DNA of 64,000 bases, taken from positions 315,162 through 379,161 of the forward strand of contig BCIV01000003.1 of the NCBI GenBank assembly GCA_001600055.1, written 5' to 3'. The notes beneath the pieces are model-generated. The model worked only from the letters and a program-made list of their open reading frames with translations. It did no database searches and had not been told where the DNA came from. Below, in pieces: positions 12,601-24,800 of the stretch. The DNA comes from Filobasidium wieringae. Taxonomy: Eukaryota > Basidiomycota > Tremellomycetes > Filobasidiales > Filobasidiaceae. Made by a program: the position numbers and the translations under genes. How positions within the stretch are numbered: position 1 is the first letter of the stretch; every line of letters starts with the position of its first letter.

Positions 12601-14301
12601 TTGTCTGTTAATAGTGAAGTATCAGATCATGTACGCTTCGTAGGAAAGATTACCGTGTGTCAAACATAGTACTGACCGTTGAATTCGGCTCCAGCACTGA
12701 TAAGATATCCCATAGGCAAGATCTCTCCACTCTGGCTCAGCTCCTCGCCTACGCTCTGTATACCCAGGGTATCCGCCAATCGTACTGCTTCAGCGTCATC
12801 GACGCATCCCATCATCCCTCTGAACGTCTCCAGCGTCATGCACCTCGTTCGTATCACCTTGACAGAATTCAAGTGTGCGGGCTGTACCCTGGCATAAGAC
12901 CGCATGAGAGCTCGGACTCCTGCTCTTCGAATTTCAGAAAGCTTGTGGTGGGCGAGACAAGCTACTAGAACCGGTATATCGCCCGAGCCCAGGAGCTTGA
13001 AGTACCGGGTGAAATGGTTCAGACTGATCTCCGCATTGCTCTTACTGCCGACTTTTTGACTATCGAAATTCCTCTGAGCGAGAGTCCTGAACGAAAATGC
13101 CAATTGTAGCGATGGATGGTTGAAGACGGAAGAAGGGAGAGAGAGGATGGATCGAGCGACTTCTTGGTCGTGCATGTGCGACAGTAGTTGATAAGTTCGA
13201 AATTCCGGTTCATTCGGGCTAACCTGACCATCTAGACGTTGATCTTCGTACAACTCTATAAGGGAGATAAGAGCTGAAGCGCGAAGCCAAAAATGAGCCA
13301 TGCTCTTCCCATCTCACCGGATTGACAACTTACTTTTATTCAACTGCTCTGCCTCCTGTTTCAGGAACATCCCGCCTTCCAATCCACCCAACTCATACAT
13401 CGAGAGAATGTGAAACCTCGCAATCTTTTCATGACACTCAATGTTCTCCTTGATTCCCCATTGTTTCTGATAAGTGAAATCCTGTCTGATTCCTCTCGTT
13501 CTATCACGAAGGAAAGGGTGGGTGTGTTTGAGGGAAGCTAGTGTTGGAGGAAGAGATGAGGTTTCTGGAGAAGGGATACATAGGACATTGTGGAAGAGGT
13601 GATCAAGGGTCCTCTAATGGACCAGATGATGTTAGGAAAACGATTTCGAGGGCTGACGAGGAGGACTTAGCCCTACTTTCAGAGTTTGAGGTTCTCGGAC
13701 GTCTGACGGTAAGGGTTGGTCGATTCCTGCTGCAGACCGGTGATACATGGTGATAGCCTTCCTCGGATCGATCCTTCCCGGCAGTCCCTCTCTCTACAAA
13801 CCAAAGTAATCGTGTTGACCATCAGCCCCTTGACATGCCCAACTTTCAAGTTCTTGCAGCAAGACCAACCTGTTCCAACGGGTGAACATTCTTCTTAAAC
13901 TCTCGTTCTTGCTGCTCATACAACGGACACATATCCGTGCAGGTTCCCCTGAATTCGATTGCATTTTCCAACGAGGTAGGCTTGTCTGGGTCAGAGATGA
14001 GACCTTGAGAGATAGCTTTTCTCCGTTCTTCTGGCCGTTTAGCTTCAAGCTACAAGAGTTGATTGCGCACAGCTAATTCAATTCAAGTTGACCAGCTCGG
14101 TACGCAATACCTTCGACTCACCTCCCGGAAAATGTTCCCTTCCAAGTCTGTAGCGAATCTCTGAGCTCTAGCATCATCATCCACTCCCAGGTCGTTGTCC
14201 GAATCAACTCCGTTATCTCCTAACGGACCTGCATCGCTGAGAGCACCGGCCAGACTAAGGGCGTTCCGCCCTCGTCGGTTTGGCTGGGCTGTGAAACTCA
14301 T
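9684..14301 (-). CDS. SAC3: SAC3/GANP family mRNA export factor (TREX-2 scaffold)
   Basis: Scaffold of the TREX-2 complex that couples transcription to mRNA export at the nuclear pore. The start is the ATG at 14301 (MSFTAQPNRRGRNALSLAG). Exon 2 carries the family signature FRGTCTDMCPLYEQQERE, followed by DPRKAITMYHRSAAG and QPLPSDVRE, then the SAC3/GANP helical core (HPFLRDRTRGIRQDFTYQ, ECHEKIARFHIL, a block at 12660-13301 with PEFRTYQLLSHMHD and SYARVQPAHLNSVKVI). After the core comes a Ser/Thr/Pro-rich stretch (about 12100-12550) and a long helical region with TIWTTWFAAAKHRR. Several C-terminal exons at 11170-9684 lack recognised motifs and end KLRRLLDASKASMAIV. The core is certain; the C-terminal splicing is less so. 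Confidence 0.88.
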
Positions 14302-15128
14302 TGCGTACTATCTCATGAGCTTGAACTCAGCCAGGATGATAAGTTGGATATTAAAGGTAAAGGAGATGAGATGAGAGGTTTGATGACGTCTGAGAGAGCA
14401 GCGAAGCTTCAGAAGGTTGCTCACCTACGCAACGCGACATGTTGAACTTTCTAAGAAGTTCCCGGATATGACGTTATCCACCTGCATGGACTCCGACTTC
14501 AGATCTTATGAGGCCTATTAATATATTTGATCTACAGGATAAACATGTGGGCAGGCAAATGACATGAACAAGAGGTACTAGCTACAACAAGTCTCCTAGA
14601 ATTCCAACGTGAAGAGACGAAATATCGATGCGTAAATCCCTGTTATCGTAATGGAACCTGGCATCACACTACTATCACTCCCCAACAAGCACAACACTCC
14701 AGGTGTAGATTCGATCCACCTTCTCCGTCCCGTTCCCTTGCTGAGATCCGCGCACATTCGGAGTGCTCTAGGACGAGCCGTTCCAGCTAACCCGATAGCT
14801 GATTTGTACGTGCCTCTAGGGGGAGTATGCCATTATCGATACCGCTTCATCACCAGACTCCTGTAGTAGATCGATCGAGACTCGAAGAGTAGTATAGCCG
14901 TGTTGATTTCGTAAGAACAGCAGATAAAGCCGAGGCTGAGTTGGTTTTGGTGTGTTTTGCCTGATGACAGGGATCAGGATCGTTGGATACACACGTGGGT
15001 AGGATGGTCTCTGGGAGGAATAGCCTTCCGTTCTTGATGAACAAGCTCGAAAAAGAGGATCGACCAATGACCCCCTCGATGGCCAGCATCAACCCTTAGA
15101 CCTCCTCTTCTGCCCTCGGATATGCAAC
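14302..15128. other. intergenic stretch upstream of SAC3
   Basis: No gene could be supported. A 71-codon ATG frame on the + strand at 14651-14866 (MEPGITLLSLPNKHN...) has no recognised similarity and ends without splice continuity, so I leave it out. The segment probably carries the SAC3 promoter and leader plus the 3' end of the small gene at 15129-15500. A TGACGTCT element, resembling half of a CRE site, occurs near 14384. Confidence 0.35.
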
Positions 15129-15500
15129 TCAAATCTCAACCCCCTCGAACCCTCTCTCCAGTCCTTCCGTTTGTTCTCTGATCTCATCCAGTCGACTGCC
15201 CATCTGTCCGATCACCCCTCCTTCTTCTTCTTGTACGAATTTCAAGATCCCTTCCCTTGTAAGTTTTACGAATGATTGGGAAAGGATGACTGATTCTGCA
15301 GGAGTGCTTGTAGCGGGTGAATAAGAGGAAAGGAGCGTCTCTAGGTCTTGTGGAGAGGCGCTTGTAGCTGATGGAAGCGACGGGACGTGCGAAGCGGACA
15401 GGAGGGCGTCGAGGACGTTTGGGTTAGAGGAGAGATAGGTGAGGTCCGATTGAAGTTGAGCAGGAGTGAGGAGAGGAGAGGATGAGTTTGGCTTGGACAT
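15129..15500 (-). CDS. small protein of unknown function
   Basis: Single-exon frame of 123 residues starting at the ATG at 15500 (MSKPNSSSPLLTPAQLQ); the open frame continues upstream to 15563, but that part is made of repeat-like sequence. Composition is Ser/Pro/Thr-rich in the first two thirds. The C-terminus is predicted helical and acidic (FVKLTREGILKFVQEEEGG then MGSRLDEIREQTEGLERG), possibly a short coiled coil of the kind seen in small subunits of vesicle or kinetochore complexes. I cannot name the family. No membrane segment or signal peptide is visible. Confidence 0.55.
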   Translation of the reverse strand: MSKPNSSSPLLTPAQLQSDLTYLSSNPNVLDALLSASHVPSLPSATSASPQDLETLLSSYSPATSTPAESVILSQSFVKLTREGILKFVQEEEGGVIGQMGSRLDEIREQTEGLERGFEGVEI

Positions 15501-15549
15501 TGTTGGCTTGTGTGTCGAACGAGATGGGATGCAATTTACCAGCACCTGG

Positions 15550-15650
15550 CAGCTAAGCAGCAAGACGTATAAGCAGTAAGCAGCAAGCTATAAGCAGCTA
15601 AGCAGTAATTGCAGTACGCAGTAGTAACGTAGTAATTGTAGTAACTATAG
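15550..15650. repeat. degenerate AAGCAG/GTAGTAA simple repeat
   Basis: Five exact AAGCAG copies occur within about 51 bp (at 15555, 15571, 15578, 15592 and 15600), with spacers such as CAAG, TAAG and CTATAAGC. It then grades into GTAGTAA/GTAATTG units to about 15650. It sits just upstream of the small gene on the - strand. It is best read as a decayed simple repeat. Confidence 0.7.
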
Positions 15651-15770
15651 AAGTGGAATGATGCTCCTAGCGCTCCTACGAAATGAATGGGAAACGCATA
15701 GCATCCGATAGGACACAAAAAATGACTAGTCTCTAGCTTCTCTAGATCGCAAAAAGATCAACTCTGTAAT

Positions 15771-15870
15771 CCCCCAGTGTCAAGGGATTTCTTGTCAAGG
15801 ATCTCTTAAGTACCTTCCCCGGGCCCTGGGGAAGCACTAACTTACTGGTACCTCCCCCAGTTGCAAGGGA
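15771..15870. repeat. pair of imperfect 17-mers flanking a hairpin upstream of RPA135
   Basis: CCCCCAGTGTCAAGGGA at 15771-15787 and CCCCCAGTTGCAAGGGA at 15854-15870 differ only by a swapped GT/TG. Between them CTTCCCC (15814-15820) and GGGGAAG (15828-15834) form a perfect 7-bp inverted repeat around GGGCCCT. The block is about 320-410 bp upstream of the RPA135 start codon. A regulatory role is only a guess. Confidence 0.6.
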
Positions 15871-16185
15871 GCCCCGATGTAAAGTACCGACTACAACCGC
15901 GTTTTGTGGTAACAAACGGCGCGTTCATCGCCCTTGGGGTACATCCACGCGACGCTTAGCGGACTTGTGCTCCTCAATCATGTCCGTCGTCAGTTCGCGC
16001 ATCCAAAAGTTGACGGCTTCTCGTTGTAACGCAACATGGCCGACCTTGCTCGTTCATCCGTAGTCTTCAATTGTAGCAACCTCGCCATTGCGGTCCAGCC
16101 AGATCCTACTGGTCGCATTGCTACTGATTCCTCTCATTGTAAAAAAATTGGGCTAGCCGTCGGACAACGTCAAACTATCGTAAAA

Positions 16186-19100
16186 ATGGCCATTGAATTC
16201 GACCCTCTCAGCCCGGCCGGGCCTTCTTACAAGCATCACACTTTCAAGACTCTGGAGCGAGAACGTCTCAACAGACATCCCTCGGAGAATGGAATGGATC
16301 ATCCGGCGTTGGAGGAGATCGTCAAGCCACACATCGCCAGTTTCGATGCACTGACTGATCTGAGCGGGGAAGGATCAGGTCTGCTTCAAGCCGGAATTCA
16401 GAACATCTTGCCCAAAGTCGTATTCGATGGGAAGAAATCGGATGGATCGCCTTTTGGAAACAAGATCACCTGTGAGCCAAGAACATATATGAGTTGAGCT
16501 AGATCATATCGTCTGATTGCCTGGCTCTCGCTATCCCTCGCCAGTCTCAATCACCAACGTAACGCTAGGAAGACCTATGGTACCAGACAAGGATCGTTCT
16601 GCAACTGAAAGGAGAATCTTCCCTAACGAAGCTCGAGAACGTTTGACGAGTTATCGTGCAAAATTGGCAGTCAGGATCAAATGGGCCGTTACGGGTGATG
16701 ATGGTGAAGAAGCTACTTATGAGGAGACTAAGGATTGTGGTCTTTTGCCTGTTATGGTCAAGGTGAGCAAGCAGGTGTGGAAACATGTAGTCGTAGTGGA
16801 GATCGCTTATATTTCGTACCATCAGTCGAATCGATGTAACCTGAAGGGAATGAGTTCGGCTCAATTGGTAGGACGAAACGAAGAGTCCAGTTCCTGGGGA
16901 GGGTACTTTATTGTCAACGGAAACGAAAAGCTAATTCGTTATCGTGAGTGACATATCTATTACTACGTGTGTCGTGTGGAAAAAGACAGAACTGAAGAGG
17001 TTTGTCGCTTTCCAATAGTCATTCTTCCTCGTCGAAATCATGCCGTCTCCTTGATCCGTCCCTCTTTCGAAAAGGTTGGTCTTCCTGGCTGGAGTGGTTC
17101 TCGAATCGATAGCTGACTTTGATCGTTATAATTAGCGAGGACCGACTTATTCCAAGTTCGGTGTCCAACTTCGAGCTGTCAGAGGGGACGAGACTGCTTG
17201 TACCAACACCTTGCATTACTTGACCTCGGGTGGAGCTACTTTGCGATTTGCATGGAGGAAAAACGAATGTGAGTTAGATGATGATCACTCTTGCGAGACG
17301 ACAGGATTGAGCCCTTTTGTGTTTCCTTGCTATCAGACATGATACCCCTCGTTTTGGTCCTCAAGGCCTTGACCGATGCAAGTGATAAGGAGATCTTCCA
17401 GGATTTGATTCAAGGAGAACACGATAACACTTTCTTGACCGATCGAGTGGAGCTGTTGCTTCGTTCCGCTAAAGTTTGGGGACTTCACACTGGAAACGCT
17501 TGTTTGGAATATTTGGGCGAGAAGTTTAGGGTTGTGATGGGATGTCCTGAAGATTGGTCAAACTTGGCAGTCGGAGGATTCTTGATGGAGAAGGTCGTCA
17601 TGGTCCATCTCGAAAGCCCACGAGACAAGTACAGGATGTTGATGTGAGTCGCTCTCGCCTATCAGTATGCCACAGGCGATCGGACCCCACTTACGAGCGT
17701 TTCGTGCCGATCAGTTTCATGCTCCGAAAGCTCTATTCGCTGGTATCAGGAGCTTGTTGTGCCGATAACCCTGATTCACCTCAGCATCAAGAGGTCCTTC
17801 TTCCCGGTTTCCTATACGCGATGATCATTAAGGAGCGATTTGATGAAGCTTTGAACGGAGTGAGGGCTTTCATCGCTCAGGAAGTTAGGAGGAACCGAGC
17901 TGGAGACTTCTTCGATCGTAAGTGACCAGCCGAGTACGAACAGTACCCGGGAGCTTCTAAAGCTGAAGCCGAATCGATAATAGCCAAATATTTCTTATCG
18001 GCATTGGCAAAGTCCAATTGGGACATTGGTCAGAAACTCTCATACTTCTTGGCTACTGGAAATCTCGTCTCGCCGACCGGTCTCGATCTGCAGCAAACGA
18101 CTGGTTTCACCATCATCGCTGAAAAGCTGAATTATTATCGTTACCTCGCGCATTTCCGATGTATCCATCGTGGTGCTTTCTTTGCCGAGTTGAAGACCAC
18201 AACCGTACGAAAGTTGCTTCCAGAATCTTGGGGTAAGTCATCGGAGAGACCTATTGCAAGAGAGTTCCTCCAACCTCTCCGTTTGCCACAGGTTTCCTTT
18301 GTCCCGTACATACACCAGATGGTGGACCTTGTGGTCTGCTCAACCATTTGTCGCACTCATGCAAGATCATCACCGAGACGCTCAATGTGGATAACCTACC
18401 GCATATGCTGTCTGATCTTGGAATGACCCAAGTCTTTGCCTCTAACATCGACGGACGAAAGAGCGTGTGTGTTCAGCTTGACGGGCGTGTGATCGGATGG
18501 GCTAGTCCTGTAGAGGCCAAAAAGTTGGCAAACGCCTTGCGAACGTGGAAGACTGAAGGAAATGCTCGGGTACCGCTCGATCTGGAGATTGGTTACGTGC
18601 CCGTCAGTAAAGGGGGGCAATATCCCGGTCTCTATCTATTCTCTAGCCGGTCAAGGATGATGCGACCCGTCAAGTACCTTGAAAATGACAAGGAAGATCA
18701 TTTGGGCACCTTCGAGCAGGTCTATATGGAGGTGGCGTGCACGCCAGCGGAAATCGAGAAAGGAACATCGACTCACGTCGAGTTTTCGCCTACCAATATG
18801 TTGTCCGTCATTGCCAACTTGACCCCGTTCTCCGACTTCAACCAGTCTCCTCGAAACATGTACCAGGTAAGCTGGCACCCCCGGTGGCCTTGTAGAATTG
18901 GATTGACTGACTCAATCGCCTACATGGAACAGTGTCAGATGGGTAAACAATCTATGGGAACGCCCTCTACTGCGATCAGTCGAAGAACAGATAACAAAAT
19001 GGTGAGCTCCTCAGTTCGCCTTCTCTCTTGGATGATGGCTTCTAAACCTCTATCGTGTTGTTAGTACCGTCTTCAATCCGGTCAAACCCCTATCGTCCGA

Positions 19101-20621
19101 CCTGGCTTGCACAACCAGTACGGATTCGACAACTTCCCTAATGGAACTAATGCGGTCGTCGCGGTCATCTCTTATACCGGTTACGATATGGAGGATGCCA
19201 TGATCTTGAACAAGTCTGCTCACGAGAGAGGATTTGGTTATGGTACCGTTTACAAAGCCGACACCTTCGACTTGCAAGGAGAACGAGGAGCTGTCAAGTC
19301 CCTGACGAATCCAAGTTTGCATTTCGGTATGGGCAGAGACGTGAAAGAGGATTCTGTATGGCGCAAGACCGTTGACGACGACGGTCTGCCGAGGGTTGGA
19401 GCCAGAGTAGTGCCCGGAGACGCACTCGCCGCGTACAAAGATGATCTGACAGGGAGGACCAGAGTCCACAAGTACAAGGGAGACGAAGTAGCGTATATCG
19501 ATGAAGTGCGAGTACTCGGTAAGTCTCAAGGCGATGGAACTCTTGAATATAGCTAAGTATGCGCGTTTTACCTTGATATCAGGTGGTGATGCTGGTGATA
19601 CTGAGGCACAGAAGATCCATATCAAGTTGAGAATACCTCGATCCCCGGTCATCGGAGACAAGTTCTCCTCTCGACATGGTCAGAAAGGTGTTTGCTCGCA
19701 GAAGTTCCCTATGATCGATATGCCGTTTAGTGAAAGCGGGATGCAACCGGACGTTATCATCAATCCTCACGCCTTCCCATCGCGAATGACAATCGGGATG
19801 TTTGTTGAGAGTATCGCTGGAAAGGCAGGAGCCATGCACGGCATGGCGCAAGATGCAACACCATGGCAGTGAGTCGAAACCGTCAGTTAGTCTTCTTAGT
19901 AGGCCGATCTGATAGTGAGACGATACTACTAGGTTCTCGGATGCTGATACCCCCGTCGACTACTTCGGAGAGCAACTACGTGCTGCAGGATACAACTTCT
20001 ACGGTAACGAGCCGATGTACTCGGGAATAACTGGGGAGGAATTCCAGGCCGATATATATCTTGGTTGCGTTTATTACCAACGATTGCGACATATGGTGAA
20101 CGACAAGTTCCAAGTCCGAACGACAGGACCAGTGGACCCTCTAACAAGACAACCTATCAAGGTCAGTATGACTTGCGACCGAGAGAAAGTTTTAGTACTG
20201 ATCTAGGGCGGATTCTATATGGCAGGGGCGAAAACGAGCGGGAGGTATCCGATTCGGAGAGATGGAACGTGATGCACTTATCGCTCACGGAACGTCTTTC
20301 TTGCTGCAAGACCGACTGATGAACTGTTCGGACTATTCGACAGCTTGGGTCTGCCGAAAGTGTGGTTCATTGATATCACTTGGATACGAAGAGACCGTCG
20401 GAGACGTCAATGGGGACGCATCAGGTGGCGAATACTGCAGAATCTGTCGCAACGAGGATGAACATCACAAGGGAGACGTTGTCACCGTTAATGTGCCTGG
20501 AAGCGTCAAGGTCAACAACAAAGGCAAGAGCATGGATGTTATCGCTGTTCCATACGTCTTCCGGTACTTGTGTGCGGAGATGGCAGCGATGGGGATCAAA
20601 ATATCTGTTTCTGTCATATAG
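16186..20621 (+). CDS. RPA135: RNA polymerase I second-largest subunit A135
   Basis: Catalytic-core beta-type subunit of RNA polymerase I. Fourteen exons (16186-16471, 16545-16762, 16826-16943, 17019-17074, 17136-17268, 17337-17643, 17715-17917, 17984-18232, 18292-18866, 18933-19001, 19065-19518, 19583-19868, 19933-20161, 20226-20621) give 1192 residues in one frame, the usual family length. Landmarks are [68 protein letters not shown], the MGKQSMGTP block, [14 protein letters not shown], and the active-site [12 protein letters not shown]. The C-terminal clamp has [17 protein letters not shown] and a zinc module with CRKC and CRIC pairs, ending [19 protein letters not shown]. The start at 16186 is chosen because similarity begins there; an upstream in-frame start at 16036 is unlikely. 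Confidence 0.96.
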
Positions 20622-21047
20622 AAGTATAGGACAACGACAATGCTGTAACAATATATCCAATACCGTTTTAGTCTGTTGGAAAGGTTTTCGATTTCTTGCA
20701 CCACAATCAACTTCGATAAGATGCTCTCAGTGTCGCTCAAAACAGGTACACCAGGTCTTCTGAGCGAGCTCGTTGCGTTCCTTTGCAAAGTCAACATTGG
20801 CTAGTCAGGCTATGATGAACGAGACCTTGAGAAGCTATGATCGACGATAACTGAATAATGATAACACCGCGAGCGTGTGACGTGTAAATCGATACGCTCT
20901 TCCGCCACAGCGCGCCAATCAGGCCACCCATTTTCGCACATCCGACCATAATTCTGTCGTTCAATATTGCAGCATCGAGACCATCGATACTCTCATCGTG
21001 GTGACTTCGAACCGGTTCATTTCATCAGTTATCAAATAGTCTATAAA
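20622..21047. other. spacer between RPA135 and QCR7
   Basis: Carries the RPA135 3' end and QCR7 promoter. I see no RNA gene or recognisable regulatory element. Confidence 0.35.
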
Positions 21048-21672
21048 ATGGTCTGGGGTGCTCTATCTTTCTCGTACGTCAACAGCCTACCATGGGAATT
21101 ACTTTACGATCCGTCAAGCTGAATACATCGTGATCGGTACCTATACAGTCTCGCTCCTCAAATCAGGCAATACGCACCTGGTCTGTTCAGCTCGCTCAAG
21201 CCTCTTGCCGAGTTCTATGCTCGTGCTGCTGGTCACCGATCGATGGGTCTCAAGTACGATGACCTCTTGATGGAAGAACGTGAGGATGTGCAGAAGGTGA
21301 GTCGATGTAATGATTTATCGGATCGATCTCCTTTTATCTGTTATTTTGAGGAAGTTAATCACTCTTATGTCATTTTCTTTAAGGCCATCTCTCGTCTGTC
21401 CGAGCGTGAACAGTACGACCGAGCTTTCCGACTCAGGACTGCTATTCAACAATCTATCTTGCACAAGGGTCTTCCCAAGGAACAATGGGTTACTTCTGAG
21501 CAGGTACATTTCACTTTTCCTTCTTCTCTCACATATTGTCGGGTTGATCTCTGAGACTGTTCAACCAAAATTGCAGGATACCCGATACATGACCCCCGTC
21601 GTCCTCGAGGTCGAGGCTGAGAACAACGAGCGTGCATACTACGACAACATCGAGGTTGAGAGGAAGAAGTAG
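21048..21672 (+). CDS. QCR7: ubiquinol-cytochrome c reductase subunit 7 (14 kDa)
   Basis: Matrix-side subunit of mitochondrial complex III. Four exons (21048-21073, 21149-21296, 21384-21503, 21577-21672) give 129 residues, the normal family length. The start is MVWGALSFS; family blocks are LKPLAEFYARAAGHRSMGLKYDDLL, REQYDRAFRLRTAIQQSIL, LPKEQWVT and DTRYMTPVVLEVEAEN, ending in a lysine-rich tail. Like other QCR7 proteins it has no long cleavable presequence. It is convergent with EFL1, with about 210 bp between stop codons. Confidence 0.95.
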
Positions 21673-21885
21673 AGAACGATTATAGACTATGAGGGAGTCG
21701 ATCGGGAGAACAATCAAGTCGGACGATCAGACTGTATTTCTTTGGATGTTGACGGGATGAACCAGATATCAGATTCGCAATAAAACAGAATCTTCTTGCT
21801 TCTCGATCTCACGACACCGACGGAACCTCGGACTCAGAACAGTGCATGCATCTATTCTCGACAATCTATAATCTGCAAATCCCTT

Positions 21886-24800
21886 CTATCGCTTCAACGT
21901 TCGCTGCTTCTCTGCATGCTCGACAACCTTCTGCTCGACAAACATTCCCTTTCTTCGTCTTACTCCATCTGCGTAAGTTTTAGCGATGTTGGCTTTATCA
22001 GCCTTTTCTCCAAAGTCCTCTAGCTCTTCCTCGGTCGTCGGTACCCAGAATGGGTCCTCGTCGAGCATCTCAAAGCTACTCAATCATGTGTGGTCAGATC
22101 GAGCCCCAAATAACCGAAGTGTCTCGAATTTGCTTACCCATTGAAGATTAGTTGAGGGCTGGCAGCACCCGAAGTCCTCTTTCGGATTTCTAAACAGAGA
22201 GATGTGGCCAATCAGATTAAACGAACGGCTTCTGAAGATGAGCTAAGTTCTCACCATCCGCAAACCCGAAACTCTCAACTACTGGCAGGAGCGCACGGAT
22301 TGTGAAGAAAGCCGTCCCTTCTTTCATCTCCTCGGATATGATTCTACCTCGTCGCCTAGCTACTACGGCATATACCTTACCCAGCACGTCAGCTGTTTGC
22401 AAAACAGATTAGATTAATCCTCTCTTATGAATGCAGCTTTTAGCGTCGTGCTAACTGGAAGCTTGGATGTCACAAGAATACATGGCAAGCATGATTCTTG
22501 GGGACCAGTCTAATAGACCGTTTCTGCAAGCATCTCTGACTGCTGAGATCAAAGAGCCTGTCACCTGAGCCATCCTACTCTTTACTGTAAGAATTGACAA
22601 TTCAGCCACCAGCTTATCAGAAACTGCGTGCTCGCGACTTACGACCGCCTTCTTCTGGTTCGGGGTTGTTGATCTCGATCTTTTCGATTGAGTATGCCAT
22701 ACCGATAACAGGTTCCGCACAAAGGGGTCCACGATATGTGGCCAACTGGAATCCGGTCTCGATGTTGTTGTCAAAGTCACCAAGCAATCGTTGAGCTGCC
22801 TTTTCATCGGCCTGGTTATCGCTAACTTCTGCTGTGATGTTGACTTCGTTCAACTGGTTCACCAGATCCGCTACCTCGGCAGCGGTTTTCCCTTGTGCCT
22901 GCGCATCAGCTATAAGCTGACTCTTTGCTTTCAAGCCGCGACTTGACGATCCCGTTCGATCGATTAATAAATTGGGTCCGATCCGCTTGGGTCCGAACGC
23001 CCAAATTTTGTCAGCTGTTCCCTTCCACTCGGGCCCAGCCTCGTCTAGCAACGAAGACAACTTATTCCAGAAGTCTACCGGCTTCAATAGTTGAGCAGTC
23101 CTATCGGTCGTCACATCGTCTCGTGCAGGTCCATCCTCGCTTTGGGTTTGACGATCTTGCTCTTGCAAAGTCTGCATGGTAGCCGCATTATGCTGCAGGA
23201 ACTCGACCACTGCCTCCGGCAATAGAGAGGATTGGACGATGACAGAAACAATCCCAGATACACTTGTCCCCACAAATTTCCCACGGAAACCTTCAGCGGA
23301 CTTCGAAGGGTTCATCTCCGCCGCCTTGACAGCGGTCTCACGGAACGGCACAATGGCTTCCGAGGCAGTGATAGCACATTTCGCGAAACGCTCTCGAAGA
23401 TCTTTCAAACAACGCTAGGTGGTGGAGTGACGCGCTAACGTAAATGCGATGCTTTTACCAAGTGGTAGACGTGCAAGACATACCTCAAGATGTAATTCTC
23501 CCGCAGTAAGAATCACATGCTCCCCAGTCTCTTGGACCAATACCTCAACGCAAGGGTCCGCTTGATTCAACAATCGAAGACCTTCCACTAATTTTGGCAA
23601 GTCCACTACAGGTACCGCCGCTGTCAGCTCGGGCTAACGAACAAGCGACTGAAACGTATCACTAACCAGGTTCGGCAGGTTCCAAAGCGACCCTGACAAT
23701 AGGCGCTGCTTGCATCGCAACTCCAGCCAAGTTAACATAAGACTGGTCAACCCTATCTGCCTTTCCAATTCCGCTTGCACTTGCGGCGCAAAGAGTAGCA
23801 TTTCGCAATACTTTGCCCTCCAGGCCACCAATCGCGAAAATATTACCAGCCGGTACTAGATCAACCGGTACGAGTTCCCGACCCATCATCATGTAGAGAT
23901 TCGATATCGTTGCAGAAGTTATATACCGTGCGTTCTTTGGGTGTTCTTCTGGCAAGGCAGTATCGTACTTAGGTAAGATGCATCGCAAGGTAGAGCCACG
24001 CTTGATTGTGCCAGAATATATACGGGCGAATCCGATCAACGCTTCTTCACCTTCGGTACTTTCAACTTCATCTGTTGCCTCTTCATCTGGTACTACTGTC
24101 TGATTCTGGTCACTGGGCTCGATAGGTATGACATCTGGAGCAGCCTCTGCTCCAGCTTCCAGTGCAGCGGCGGCAGCGGCCCTTTTCTCCCGCTCGATCC
24201 GGCCTCGCTCGCGCATCTCTGCCGCAGTGACCTCCTTCCGTCTACGTTCTGGAAGGTCCGCGCGGGGAATGGCAAACATTTTGCTGACGTATGCTACTAC
24301 ACTTGCATCTTCAGCTTGGTTGCACGCATAAAGGTTCTCTTCCAGCTGGTTGTTTGGCTTGATAGCACCGGCAGAAGGGGAGGTATAGACCGTAGGATGC
24401 AGCATCCTGGGCAGACGAATCGGTTGAGCGGTCAAAGGTGATGGAATCACGTCAACTACCGCCTGAAAGGTACAGGTAGAGAGAGGCAGCCACTGTTGGA
24501 AGATCACAGTCAACAGATTCTTGGTGTCTTTACTTTTGAGTTCCCGTGGATTGATCCGCAGATTGAGTGCCGATACAATCTTTTGTACCTTATCAGGATT
24601 GCTAGGAAACGGAAAGATCCCGGTGAGTGATTTTCAGACGCTGATAATCGCTCCGCTTACTGTTCCTCCAAAACGGTTTCATAGACCCTCCAAATGTTGT
24701 CCAAGATGAACTGAACGAACAACGGTTTCAAGCTGCGGCCCTTACCACCCTCAAAGGCCTTCTTCCTCCCAACAACACGTTTTGACTTGGGATCCAGGTA

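Larger units (their letters stand above)
15501..16185. other. divergent promoter region between the small gene and RPA135
   Basis: Holds three noteworthy features listed separately: an AAGCAG-rich repeat block, a GC-rich inverted repeat, and a pair of near-identical 17-mers. The RPA135 open frame extends upstream of its likely start to 16036 (MADLARSSVVF...), but that part does not resemble the family. TAAAAATGG around 16181-16189 gives a suitable A at -3 for the chosen ATG. Confidence 0.45.

Noticed and set aside
14651..14866. 71-codon + strand frame starting MEPGITLLSLPN
   Set aside because: No similarity, no splice continuity and length near chance expectation.
15536..15718. Tyr/Cys/Ala-rich frame on the - strand
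   Set aside because: Composition comes from the AAGCAG/GTAGTAA repeat; not a gene.
16036..16185. Upstream in-frame extension of RPA135
   Set aside because: The extra residues do not resemble the family, whereas similarity begins at the ATG at 16186.
17918..17983. Apparent continuation of the RPA135 frame ([12 protein letters not shown]) just before exon 8
   Set aside because: It cannot be joined without a 12- or 26-nt intron; a normal 66-nt intron ending at ATAATAG keeps frame and family alignment.
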